A stretch of DNA of 42,403 bases from the NCBI GenBank assembly GCA_012519655.1, contig JAAYPS010000187.1:1-42403 (forward strand), read 5' to 3'. The DNA comes from Clostridiaceae bacterium (GTDB lineage: Bacteria; Bacillota; Clostridia; DSM-8532). Below are positions 24,742-33,003 of this stretch, piece by piece. Below the pieces are notes generated by a model. The model did no database searches. It saw only the letters and a list, made by a program, of their open reading frames with translations, and was not told where the DNA came from. The position numbers and the translations under genes were made by a program. Within the stretch, counting starts at the first letter, position 1. Each line of letters starts with the position of its first letter.

Positions 24742-24984
24742 TTATACATTTTTTAAACCGTCAAGACAAGTTGGACAAATATTTTTGCCTTTAAATACAG
24801 TTATGTCTTTTGCATTATCGCAAAAAATGCAAGCAGGTTCATACTTCTTTAGAATGATTGACTCTTCATCAACATAAATCTCTAGTGCATCTTTCTCTGC
24901 GATGTCAAGAGTTCTTCTTAACTCGATGGGCAATACAACCCTTCCAAGCTCGTCAACCTTTCTAACTATGCCTGTAGACTTCAT
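24742..24984 (-). CDS. AbrB/SpoVT-type transition-state regulator with a C-terminal zinc-ribbon-like tail
   Basis: DNA-binding regulator of 80 residues. The first 50 residues are the AbrB swapped-hairpin fold: STGIVRKVDELGRVVLPIEL then RRTLDIAEKDALEIYVD. Residues 52-75 add CIFC and CPTC pairs (ACIFCDNAKD, NICPTCLDGL), a likely zinc-binding ribbon replacing the B. subtilis AbrB C-terminal domain. GGGGGGTGG lies 8 nt before ATG 24984. Targets are unknown; the divergent neighbour is the sporulation pair spmAB. Confidence 0.9.
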   Translation of the reverse strand: MKSTGIVRKVDELGRVVLPIELRRTLDIAEKDALEIYVDEESIILKKYEPACIFCDNAKDITVFKGKNICPTCLDGLKNV

Positions 24985-25041
24985 TATAGTTCCACCCCCC
25001 TGAATATAAATTAGTCATTGTTCGACATATTTCTGATTCTT

Positions 25042-25070
25042 ATAGTACCATAAATACCAATAAACGTCAA
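25042..25070 (-). promoter_or_regulatory. Sigma-A promoter of the abrB-like gene
   Basis: Reading on the minus strand: TTGACG (25070-25065), a 17-nt spacer and TACTAT (25047-25042). This gives a leader of about 50 nt. Confidence 0.7.
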
Positions 25071-25232
25071 TGACTTTGCATGTTCCATTACCTACTAACT
25101 ACTAACGAATTTCAACTTTTCTAATATTATAGCTTGTCCTGTTTTAGGTTATTAAGAAAATGATTAGATGTAGTATTTAGTATATATTTAACCTAATTAT
25201 GTATTTTAAAACATAAAATTATAAAAAAAATA

Positions 25233-25259
25233 ATATTTACTGGACATGTTTCATATACT
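25233..25259 (+). promoter_or_regulatory. Sigma-E-like promoter for spmAB
   Basis: AATATT around 25232-25237, a 14-nt spacer and CATATACT (25252-25259) match the sporulation sigma-E pattern (ATATT, then CATACA-T) at 7 of 8 positions in the -10. The predicted start near 25266 gives a short leader to ATG 25288. In Bacillus spmAB is also transcribed by sigma-E. Confidence 0.5.
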
Positions 25260-25287
25260 TTAGAAAATGAAAATACAGGTGCTTTTT

Positions 25288-25878
25288 ATGCTTAATTATA
25301 TTTGGGTTGTAATGATTCTTTTAGGTGTTTTTTGGGGATTAGCAACAGGAAGGCTTGAAAATGTAACCGAAGCAGTAATATCTAGCTCGGAAGAGGGTGT
25401 GCAACTTGCCTTCGTTCTACTCGGGGTTATGTGTCTATGGTCAGGTCTTATGCAGGTTGCTCAGAAAAGCGGTTTAATAAAAAGTATTACAAAGTTAACA
25501 AAGGATTTTTTTGCAGGGTTATTCAATGTTCCAGATAACCATCCCGCAATTGGAGCTATTGTTTTGTCATTTGCATCGAATTTTTTTGGGCTTGGAAATG
25601 CGGCTACACCACTTGGAATAAAAGCAATGGAATCTCTTCAGACATTAAATGACAAAAAGGATACAGCATCTAACGACATGATCCTTTTTATGGTAATAAA
25701 TGCGTCGTGTATTCAATTCATACCGACAAATGTCATAGCATTAAGAGATGCGGCAGGTTCCTTAGATGCAACAGGTATATTACCACATGTGTGGATTTCT
25801 TCATTTATTTCAACAGCAACAGCAATTATATTTAATTTTATTTTTAGAAACATTGCTAAAAAGCGAGGTATTAAATGA
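25288..25878 (+). CDS. spmA: Spore maturation protein A
   Basis: Nucleoside-recognition (gate) domain membrane protein needed with SpmB for spore-core dehydration. 196 residues, several hydrophobic helices. GVMCLWSGLMQVAQKSGLI near 60, ASNFFGLGNAATPLGIKAM near 105 and MVINASCIQFIPTNVIALR near 140 are typical of SpmA. I chose ATG 25288 (AGGTG 7 nt upstream) over ATG 25267, which has no ribosome site and falls at the predicted transcription start. It overlaps spmB by 4 nt. The dacB gene that precedes spmAB in Bacillus is absent. Confidence 0.93.
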   Translation: MLNYIWVVMILLGVFWGLATGRLENVTEAVISSSEEGVQLAFVLLGVMCLWSGLMQVAQKSGLIKSITKLTKDFFAGLFNVPDNHPAIGAIVLSFASNFFGLGNAATPLGIKAMESLQTLNDKKDTASNDMILFMVINASCIQFIPTNVIALRDAAGSLDATGILPHVWISSFISTATAIIFNFIFRNIAKKRGIK

Positions 25879-26402
25879 CTTATATTATGAATTGGCTTTC
25901 AAAAGCAGCTATACCAGGGCTTATAGCCATAATACTGATTTTTGGGGTTGTCAAGAAAACACCTGTATTTGATACCTTTATTGAAGGAGCAAAGGAAGGT
26001 CTTTATACTACGATTAAAATCCTACCAGTCATAGTAGGCATTATGCTAGGAATAAATGTACTAAATGCATCAGGAGCTCTTGACATGATAGTTTCATTAT
26101 TAAAACCAATTGCGAGTTTATTTGGAATTCCCGAACAAGTTCTTCCCATGGCCATTTTAAGACCTATATCTGGTAGTGCTTCCCTGGGTCTTCTGAGTAG
26201 ACAACTAAAGGAATATGGACCGGACACTCAAATAGGAAGAATATTATCTGTTATGATGGGGTCAACAGAAACAATTTTCTATACAATTACAGTTTATTAT
26301 GGTGCTGTTGGGGTTAAAAAAACGAGATATACTCTTTGGGTCTCACTAATCGCCGGTCTTGCTGGTTTTATTTCTGCAATTCTTGTTTGTCGCATTCTTT
26401 GA
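25875..26402 (+). CDS. spmB: Spore maturation protein B
   Basis: Partner of SpmA. 175 residues with about five hydrophobic helices and the conserved MAILRPISGSASLGLLS then GSTETIFYTITVYYGAVGVKKTRYT. Start ATG 25875 overlaps the spmA stop (ATGA), so the two are translationally coupled. A solo arm of the palindromic repeat family begins at its stop codon. Confidence 0.95.
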   Translation: MTYIMNWLSKAAIPGLIAIILIFGVVKKTPVFDTFIEGAKEGLYTTIKILPVIVGIMLGINVLNASGALDMIVSLLKPIASLFGIPEQVLPMAILRPISGSASLGLLSRQLKEYGPDTQIGRILSVMMGSTETIFYTITVYYGAVGVKKTRYTLWVSLIAGLAGFISAILVCRIL

Positions 26403-26423
26403 GGTTGCATCGCATAAGCCTTA
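26402..26423 (+). repeat. Solo right arm of the palindromic repeat at the spmB stop codon
   Basis: AGGTTGCATCGCATAAGCCT then TA differs from the copy at 15012-15033 at two positions. The opposite arm would fall inside spmB and is not there. The following 110 bp to the response regulator hold no other recognisable feature. Confidence 0.55.
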
Positions 26424-26532
26424 AATAGTTTTTCTTGCAATTTGTAATAAGTTCATGGATAATATAATTACTAAATTCAAATATCTGGATTCAAAAAAGT
26501 ATATAGATTATTGTTTATTTATAGAGGTTGTT

Positions 26533-27219
26533 ATGAGTAAAAAAATAAAAATTCTTATAGTAGATGATGACACCAATATTTGTGAGCTACTAAAATTGTA
26601 TCTTGACAAAGAGGGTTTTGAGAATACCGCTGTGCATGATGGAAAACAAGCGCTTGAAGCTTTTCGGAATTTTACACCCAACCTCGTTGTATTGGACATT
26701 ATGTTACCTGGCATGGATGGATGGCAAGTTTGCAGAGAAATCCGTAAGTTTAGCAGTATACCTATTATTATGCTTTCAGCGAGGGATGAAACATTTGACA
26801 AAGTTCTTGGACTCGAACTAGGTGCAGACGATTATGTTTCGAAACCTTTTGAGCCTAAAGAGCTTATTGCTAGGATTAAAGCTGTATTAAGACGATATGA
26901 GCGAAGGGATACAGATCAAGAACAGCTAATATTTCCAGGGTTGGTTGTGAATAAATCAAATTATACTATTCGTGTTCAAGGTAAAGAAATGGAAATACCA
27001 CCTAAGGAGTTGGAGTTACTTTATTTTTTGGCATCAAATCCAAATAAGGTTTTTACTAGAGAGCAATTATTAGAAAATGTGTGGGGGTTTGATTTTTACG
27101 GTGACACGAGAACAGTTGATGTACATGTAAAGCGTCTTAGAGAGAAACTTGATCCATCAGATCCGCATTGGCAGTTAAAAACCGTTTGGGGTGTGGGCTA
27201 TAAGTTTGAGGTGAAATAA
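26533..27219 (+). CDS. OmpR-family response regulator
   Basis: 228 residues: receiver domain (1-120) with acidic pocket D11/D12, phosphorylation site D55 (VVLDIMLPG), T/S switch in MLSARDE and K104 in YVSKPFEPKE; winged-helix DNA-binding domain (about 130-228) ending VWGVGYKFEVK. I chose ATG 26533 because MSKKIKILIVDDD is the family start and AGAGG precedes it; the frame is open 26 codons further upstream without support. It overlaps the histidine kinase gene by one base. Target genes cannot be inferred. Confidence 0.92.
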   Translation: MSKKIKILIVDDDTNICELLKLYLDKEGFENTAVHDGKQALEAFRNFTPNLVVLDIMLPGMDGWQVCREIRKFSSIPIIMLSARDETFDKVLGLELGADDYVSKPFEPKELIARIKAVLRRYERRDTDQEQLIFPGLVVNKSNYTIRVQGKEMEIPPKELELLYFLASNPNKVFTREQLLENVWGFDFYGDTRTVDVHVKRLREKLDPSDPHWQLKTVWGVGYKFEVK

Positions 27220-28688
27220 TGTCACACTCTGTATTTCATAAAATTATGGCCATATTTATTATGGCACTGTTGCTATGTTTTACTCTAACAGCAATTTTTT
27301 TTCATATTTCGATTAGCAACTACGTTGTTGAACAGCGTACAGATGCTTTAAGAGTATACGGTGAAAGAATAATATCAGCTCTTGATTTTATACTGGATAA
27401 TCCTTTAGATGCAAATTCATCGTATTTATTTCAGAGTTTATTAGAGACTTTTGCATATAACACCTCTTCACTGATCTGGATTGCGGATGACGAGGGTTAT
27501 CTTTTTGCGTATTCTTCTGTACCCAATCAGCTTATAGATAAACTTAATAAAGTTAATGGTGTATATCGGCTTCCTCACTATAAGCAGTATACCATTAGCG
27601 AATCATATACTATGGAAAGCGAAATTGGTAATTTCTATGGTTTATTCGATGAAACAGGAGTTCAATGGCTAACTATAAAGTTTCCATTTTATTATTCTGA
27701 TTTCATAGTAGATGGTCAAGAATTTAGGGGCAATGTTTTAATGCATACAACTGTACCTGAAATACAAAAAACCAGTTCCACAATATTAAAGTTACTTTTG
27801 CCTTCTATTTTTATTTCTCTATTTTTCTCGTTTTTTCTTGTATATTTCCTATCAAAGAGAATAACAAACCCACTAAAACAAATAACTGAAGCAGCTGGAA
27901 CCATATCATCTGGCAACTGGAATTCAAGACTCCACTTCAAAGGAAAAGATGAGATTGCCGTTTTGGCTGAAAGCTTCAATCAGATGGCAGACGATCTGGA
28001 AAAACTTGAGACAAGACGTAGAGATTTTATTGCAAACATTTCACATGAACTTAGAACACCAATGACTTCAATAAATGGCTTTATAGAAGGTATTATAGAT
28101 GGCACTATACCTGAAGATAAACATGAATATTATTTAAATATAGTCAAAGAAGAAGTTAAACGACTACAACGTTTAGTAAATGATTTACTCGACATTGAAA
28201 GAATGGAGTCAGGTGAAACACAGTTACACATTATGTCCTTTGATATATGTGAAATTATTCGGTTAAGTGTTATTCAACTTCAGAAGATAATAGAGGACAA
28301 GGATATTATTTTTAGAGCAAGTTTTGAGCAGGAATCAATGATTGTTAGTGCCGATAGGGATGCAATACAAAGGGTTCTGATAAATCTTTTGCATAACGCA
28401 ATTAAATTTACCCCTGAAGAGGGGAATATATCAGTATCGGTGTTTAATGTAAAAGGAAAGGCCGAGATAACTATATCAGATTCTGGGCCTGGTATACCGG
28501 AGGAAGACATTCCATTTATATTTGACCGTTTTCATAAGGTTGATAAATCAAGAGGTAAGGATAAAACCAGCGTTGGTTTAGGTCTATATATTGTTAAGAA
28601 TATTATCAATGCTCATAACGAAGCAATAACTGTGCAAAGTCAATCTGGAAATGGTACGTCATTTAAGTTTCAGCTTCCCATGGAATGA
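27219..28688 (+). CDS. Membrane sensor histidine kinase
   Basis: 489 residues. TM1 at about 9-31, an extracytoplasmic sensor of about 150 residues without a recognised motif, TM2 at about 190-212 (LLLPSIFISLFFSFFLVYFL), HAMP (213-265), dimerisation domain with H276 in FIANISHELRTPM, and a catalytic ATP domain with NLLHNAIKFTP (N box), ISDSGPGIPEEDI, DRFHKVDKSR and GLGLYIVKNI. It is translated with the preceding regulator (TAATG overlap). Architecture resembles PhoR/ResE/WalK-type kinases; the signal is unknown. Confidence 0.93.
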   Translation: MSHSVFHKIMAIFIMALLLCFTLTAIFFHISISNYVVEQRTDALRVYGERIISALDFILDNPLDANSSYLFQSLLETFAYNTSSLIWIADDEGYLFAYSSVPNQLIDKLNKVNGVYRLPHYKQYTISESYTMESEIGNFYGLFDETGVQWLTIKFPFYYSDFIVDGQEFRGNVLMHTTVPEIQKTSSTILKLLLPSIFISLFFSFFLVYFLSKRITNPLKQITEAAGTISSGNWNSRLHFKGKDEIAVLAESFNQMADDLEKLETRRRDFIANISHELRTPMTSINGFIEGIIDGTIPEDKHEYYLNIVKEEVKRLQRLVNDLLDIERMESGETQLHIMSFDICEIIRLSVIQLQKIIEDKDIIFRASFEQESMIVSADRDAIQRVLINLLHNAIKFTPEEGNISVSVFNVKGKAEITISDSGPGIPEEDIPFIFDRFHKVDKSRGKDKTSVGLGLYIVKNIINAHNEAITVQSQSGNGTSFKFQLPME

Positions 28689-28747
28689 TATTGATGTTTA
28701 AATGAAGGTTTCTAATTGAGCAACGAAAGGCGTGTAGATGTAGCACA

Positions 28748-29866
28748 ATGAAAAACATAATTGATTATGTGGCACAAGAAAAGGATAATTTCTTGGATAA
28801 AGCATTTAATTCAGTGGATAGTTTAGTGTTATCGCAGTTTTCATATCTTAATCTGAATGGCCTGGTGCCAGATATGTCGGGTGTAGTAAAACCTGTCAGT
28901 ATAGGTGAGATAACGCATAAACTAAACCATAATACACTAACTAACAGGGTTCGGGACAGTGAAAGCAATCTAAAGCTTTTACATGCTCTTGCAAATAGTC
29001 CAAGGTTTAGTAATACTAAGATAACTTTTTATGTGGAAAAAATTGATTTTCAAACAGAGAAGCAATTTTCAGCCACTACATATTTACTGGAAGATGGGAC
29101 TGCATATATAGCTTTTCGTGGAACTGATGCTTCTTTTGTTGGATGGAAAGAAGACTTTAATATGGCTTTTATCAGTCCAATACCATCCCAAGAAGAGGGA
29201 GTAAAGTATGTAAGAGCTGTTGGTGGGATCCTTTCATGCGATTTAAGAATAGGTGGACATTCCAAGGGTGGTAATATTGCGGTTTATTCTGCTATAAAAT
29301 GTGATATGTCAATTAAAAACAGGATTACTCATATTTTTAGCCATGATGGTCCAGGATTTAGTGATGAGATCTTTTTAAGTCAAGATTATTTGAGTGTGAA
29401 GGAACGGATACATAAAACAATACCTCAATCATCCATCATTGGAATGCTTATGCAAAATCAGGAGAACTATATTGTAGTGAAGAGCAATCGTTTCTGGTTT
29501 ATGCAGCATGATCCCTTTTCGTGGTTAGTGGATGGGGATAAGTTCCAATATGTCAAAACTGTAAATAGCAGTGCGCTTTTTATGAATAAAACTTTGAATA
29601 ATTGGATTAGTTCCATAGATGACAGCAAGCGGGAGTTGTTTGTTGATACTCTTTATCATGTTATCAAATCATCGGGTGCCACATCATTTTATGATTTAAC
29701 AGGTGACTGGTTTAAGAAAGCTGTCGCTATACTAGGAGCCATCAAAGATATTGATGATGAAACAAGGAGTTTTATCTTTAAAACCATAGGTTCTCTTTTT
29801 GTTTTAGCAGTTAAGAATTTGAGGGTTACTCGCTTGGAAAATCAACGGGAATTGATGATTAAGTAA
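28748..29866 (+). CDS. Mbeg1-like (DUF2974) alpha/beta-hydrolase
   Basis: 372-residue lipase-like protein of the DUF2974/Mbeg1-like family, of unknown substrate. AYIAFRGTDASFVGWKEDFN near 119 is the family hallmark. The nucleophile elbow is GGHSKGGN with S172, an Asp follows in FSHDGPGF, and a His in FMQHDPFSW may complete the triad. No signal peptide is visible, so it is probably cytoplasmic. The ATG start has only a weak upstream purine stretch (AACGAAAGG further up). It may be read through from the two-component genes 59 bp upstream. Confidence 0.85.
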   Translation: MKNIIDYVAQEKDNFLDKAFNSVDSLVLSQFSYLNLNGLVPDMSGVVKPVSIGEITHKLNHNTLTNRVRDSESNLKLLHALANSPRFSNTKITFYVEKIDFQTEKQFSATTYLLEDGTAYIAFRGTDASFVGWKEDFNMAFISPIPSQEEGVKYVRAVGGILSCDLRIGGHSKGGNIAVYSAIKCDMSIKNRITHIFSHDGPGFSDEIFLSQDYLSVKERIHKTIPQSSIIGMLMQNQENYIVVKSNRFWFMQHDPFSWLVDGDKFQYVKTVNSSALFMNKTLNNWISSIDDSKRELFVDTLYHVIKSSGATSFYDLTGDWFKKAVAILGAIKDIDDETRSFIFKTIGSLFVLAVKNLRVTRLENQRELMIK

Positions 29867-29915
29867 CTAAACTTTTCATGAATTACTTTATAGAATGTAC
29901 TATTGGAAAATAGCA

Positions 29916-29941
29916 GGTGACTAGATTATTATCTAGTCACC
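29916..29941. terminator. Hairpin between convergent genes
   Basis: GGTGACTAGAT (29916-29926) pairs perfectly with ATCTAGTCACC (29931-29941) around a TATT loop. The tail is GCGTTTTAT on the plus strand and TGCTATTTTCC on the minus strand, so termination may be partial in both directions. Confidence 0.65.
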
Positions 29942-29976
29942 CGCGTTTTATAGATATAACAATAATTTAAATAATA

Positions 29977-30747
29977 TTAATATACATAAACCATTTTGCC
30001 AGATCTAAGTGCAAGAGGTTTTGACCATAGCCATTTGTTTGTTGCGCTATCATCAAAAAAGTATAATGCACCTTTTGTAGGATCTGCACCATTAAGCGCT
30101 TCATAAGCTGCTTTTGTTGCTTCAGACGATGCTTTTTTGTTTATCATCCCATTTTCTACAGGAGTAAATTGGTAATATCCGTATGATTTCTCATAAATTA
30201 CTCCACTAATACTATTAGGAAAGCGAGAATCCTTTACACGGTTTACAACAACGGCTCCAACTGCTACCTTAGCTGTATATGGTTGGTTTTCTGCTTCTGC
30301 TGTTATAAGCCTTGCAAGAAGGTCAAGGTCACTTTGGGTATAGGGTATTACAGCTTTACTGGTGATAGTGGTATTTGTAGAAGCTGTATTACCAAAGGAT
30401 TTAGGGATTATAAGACTCTGACCTGTATAAATCATATCATCCCATTTACCATTTGCTTTTCTTAGGGAGTTAAGTGAAATACCGAATTTTTTTGAAATGA
30501 GGTATAAGCTATCACCTCTTTGTACAGTATATACATCTGCGTTAATGTTAAGTTTCTGTCCTGGATAGATCATTGTATTATTTAAACCATTCTGATTCAT
30601 TATTGCACTTGCAGATGTACCGAAAAGTTGTCCTATATTGTAAAGAGAATCACCCTTAACAACGGTATATGATGCTGCATTGGCAAAGTTCGGTATCAAT
30701 GATGATAATGCTACTAGCGCTATGAAAAGTTTTATTTTTCTTTTCAT
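29977..30747 (-). CDS. Secreted LysM / SleB-type cell-wall hydrolase
   Basis: 256 residues. Signal peptide 1-24 (lysine-rich start, hydrophobic core, ANA cut site), two LysM peptidoglycan-binding repeats (about 26-69 and 72-115, each with GDSLY and YPGQ or YTGQ), then a hydrolase_2 (SleB/CwlJ-like) domain (about 140-256) with the likely catalytic E151 in LITAEAEN, VAVGAVVVNRV and YYQFTPVENG. SleB-type enzymes lyse spore cortex, but vegetative homologues exist. AAGGAGG lies 7 nt before ATG 30747. The leader carries a c-di-AMP riboswitch, which fits control of wall turnover. Confidence 0.93.
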   Translation of the reverse strand: MKRKIKLFIALVALSSLIPNFANAASYTVVKGDSLYNIGQLFGTSASAIMNQNGLNNTMIYPGQKLNINADVYTVQRGDSLYLISKKFGISLNSLRKANGKWDDMIYTGQSLIIPKSFGNTASTNTTITSKAVIPYTQSDLDLLARLITAEAENQPYTAKVAVGAVVVNRVKDSRFPNSISGVIYEKSYGYYQFTPVENGMINKKASSEATKAAYEALNGADPTKGALYFFDDSATNKWLWSKPLALRSGKMVYVY

Positions 30748-30759
30748 GTTTGTCCTCCT

Positions 30760-30898
30760 TTTAGCCTCCGAGGTTAGTTGACGGGTTTGGGCAAGAGGTG
30801 CCCATTTCTATAAAAAAATTCACCCCAATTAAAATATCCCCCGTATTCCTATGTGGAAATTCGGCATTTGTTTTATGCCGACCATTCTAACAGAGGGC
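30760..30898 (-). ncRNA. c-di-AMP riboswitch (ydaO/yuaA type)
   Basis: Read on the minus strand: GTCGGCATAAAACAAATGCC then GAATTTCC, a GGGGGAT section, AATTGGGGTGAA, a GGGCACC-TCTT-GCCC arm and the diagnostic 3' core CCCGTCAACTAACCTCGGAG followed by GC. These are the conserved blocks of the ydaO aptamer. The GGAGGC end is followed after four A/T bases by the AAGGAGG ribosome site, leaving no room for a separate terminator. The class is generally an OFF switch for wall hydrolase and osmolyte genes. Confidence 0.88.
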
Positions 30899-31012
30899 TT
30901 GAGTTATGTAAACATGTAAAATATGGAGGACTGTTGTAATGTGTGAGCATGATACGAGTAACACATAATGCTTATGGATGTAAAAAGATTTCCCAAGAAA
31001 GCAAATAACAAG

Positions 31013-31045
31013 GTAGATACTGAAGCAAATGTGGTTCATATCTAC
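31013..31045 (+). other. Hairpin in the spacer before htrA
   Basis: GTAGATA (31013-31019) with TATCTAC (31039-31045), extended by TGAA with TTCA across a bulged C, around a 10-nt loop. The 285-bp spacer (30899-31183) holds no gene. A TTTATAAT near 31137 may be the htrA -10 box, without a clear -35. The hairpin could be an operator or a leader structure. Confidence 0.35.
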
Positions 31046-31183
31046 AAATTAACAAATTGTTCATATTGATGTAAAAAATCATGGATAAAATATAAATATA
31101 TTCTGAAAGGAATAACGTAAATTGAAATTAGTAAACTTTATAATAAATATTAATTTAGATTAATTTCGAAAGGAGAGATTATT

Positions 31184-32530
31184 GTGAGTGAATTCAAAAA
31201 TTATGAAAATAACAACCCATATTCATACCAGGGATATTCAAATGAACAACAAAATAATCCCGCTCCATATTACAGCTATTATACTACTCAGAATCAAAAT
31301 GATTCTGATGATTTAAAAACATCCTCCTTTTACTCAGAACGTTACAAAAAACCACGTAAGAGTAAAGTTAGAGAAATGATATTGCCTCTTTTAATAGTTG
31401 CTCTTTTAAGCTCTGTAATAGGAGGTGGATTGGTTGGAGCATGGTTTCAATTCGGTGCCCCTGCTGTTGCAGAAAAGAACCAGCTACCAAATAGTAATAC
31501 TCAAACACAGCCAACGAAGCAAATTGAGATAATAAATAATACTGAGTCTCCTGCAACAGCTATTGCAGAAAAAGTCAGCCCTTCAATAGTTGGAATACAG
31601 GTTAATTATGTTACTAGTAATATGTGGTTCGGTTCCCAACAAGCCAGTGGTTCGGGATCAGGTATTATTATTGAAAGTGACGGATATATTCTTACGAACA
31701 ACCATGTTATTGAAGCAGCAATAGATACTGGCAATAAAATTTCACAAGGAGCTTCAATAAAAATCATACTACCCAACCAAATGGATAAATCTTATGATGC
31801 AACTATTGTTGGAAGGGACGAAAGAACTGATATTGCTATTCTTAAAGTAAATTTGTCTGAGCTGCCCGCAGTTGATATAGGAAATTCAGATGATGTTAAG
31901 GTGGGAGAGTTGGCTATAGCAATAGGCAATCCCGCAGGACTTGAATTAATGGGCTCTGTTACACAAGGAATAATAAGCGGTGTAAACCGTGAAATTCAGG
32001 TTGTAAGTGGTCAGCCACTGAAGGTTATTCAGACAGACGCAGCAATTAACCCTGGAAATAGTGGTGGTGCTTTAGTTAACTCAAAAGGTGAAGTTATTGG
32101 GGTTAATACAGTGAAAATCGGAGGTTCAAATTATGAAGGTTTAGGGTTTGCAATTCCTATCAATACAGCAATGGAAATAGCAAACAACCTAATATCCGAT
32201 GGTTATGTTAAAGGACGTCCTCAACTAGGTGTATCAATCGATACCCGATTTAATCAAGAGTGGGCCGATCAATTAGGAGTTCCTATGGGCTTATTAGTGG
32301 GTGATGTATTTCCATTAACTGCAGCATATAATGGTGGTGTGAAGACTGGCGATATAATAACCGAATTCAATGGGGTACCAGTTGCATCTTTCGACGAATT
32401 GGAAACAGAAAAGAATAAATATAAGGCCGGGGACACTATAATCTTGAAAGTATATCGTATAGAAGGCACAGATGTTACTAATGGAAAGTATTTGGAGTTA
32501 GAGCTTGTTCTTGGAGAAGATAGAGGATAA
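31184..32530 (+). CDS. Membrane-anchored HtrA/DegP-type serine protease
   Basis: 448 residues. A Tyr/Asn/Gln-rich cytoplasmic N-terminus (1-60), one membrane helix (about 65-90), a linker, a trypsin-like domain (about 120-330) with H174 (TNNHVIEA), D216 (ERTDIAIL) and S293 (NPGNSGGAL), and one PDZ domain (about 345-445). This is the Firmicute HtrA/YkdA architecture, a surface protein quality-control protease. AAAGGAGAG lies about 8 nt before the GTG at 31184. No CssRS-like pair is adjacent. The gene is followed by its own terminator. Confidence 0.94.
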   Translation: MSEFKNYENNNPYSYQGYSNEQQNNPAPYYSYYTTQNQNDSDDLKTSSFYSERYKKPRKSKVREMILPLLIVALLSSVIGGGLVGAWFQFGAPAVAEKNQLPNSNTQTQPTKQIEIINNTESPATAIAEKVSPSIVGIQVNYVTSNMWFGSQQASGSGSGIIIESDGYILTNNHVIEAAIDTGNKISQGASIKIILPNQMDKSYDATIVGRDERTDIAILKVNLSELPAVDIGNSDDVKVGELAIAIGNPAGLELMGSVTQGIISGVNREIQVVSGQPLKVIQTDAAINPGNSGGALVNSKGEVIGVNTVKIGGSNYEGLGFAIPINTAMEIANNLISDGYVKGRPQLGVSIDTRFNQEWADQLGVPMGLLVGDVFPLTAAYNGGVKTGDIITEFNGVPVASFDELETEKNKYKAGDTIILKVYRIEGTDVTNGKYLELELVLGEDRG

Positions 32531-32550
32531 TTTGTAGATTTTAAACGAAG

Positions 32551-32588
32551 AAAACTGCTTCTAAATTGTTATTAGGAGCAGTTTTTTG
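32551..32588 (+). terminator. Intrinsic terminator after htrA
   Basis: AAAACTGCTTCTAA (32551-32564) pairs with TTAGGAGCAGTTTT (one U-G pair), followed by a T-run. Confidence 0.88.
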
Positions 32589-33003
32589 TTGGTTTCATTA
32601 TTCATTTGCAAATTATTAGCTCAACTCCCATTATGATAAATATGCTAAAGTTCAGTAACTATAATAAAAGCAGAGAAAAGTAGGCCTAGTATAAAATTCA
32701 TTATTTCAATTATTGATTAGAAAGAATTTATTGAACTGTTAAAAAATATATGATAAATTAGTTGTAAATAATTCCTTTATAACACTTATTTAATCCCTAT
32801 AAGAACCTTTTTATCTTATAAAAATATAGAAAATTTAGTAAATTACTTTATTTTTGTGTGTTATAATTGAATCCCAATCATTAACGCGATTTTCGATTGG
32901 GTGCTAAAAGTAAGCTTTTTGTTATCAATATTCGAATAAATACTTTTTTAAAGAGTAATTATTTGATAGTTAAAGCAAGTTTCGATAGAAAAGAGGAATT
33001 TAA
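32589..33003 (+). other. A/T-rich spacer before purL
   Basis: 415 bp without a gene. TATAAT at 32862-32867 may be a -10 box, with no good -35. CCCAATC (32873-32879) pairs with GATTGGG (32895-32901), a 7-bp hairpin in the presumed leader. I looked for a purine riboswitch core and for a PurR-type direct repeat and did not see either. GAAAAGAGG precedes the purL start. Confidence 0.4.
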
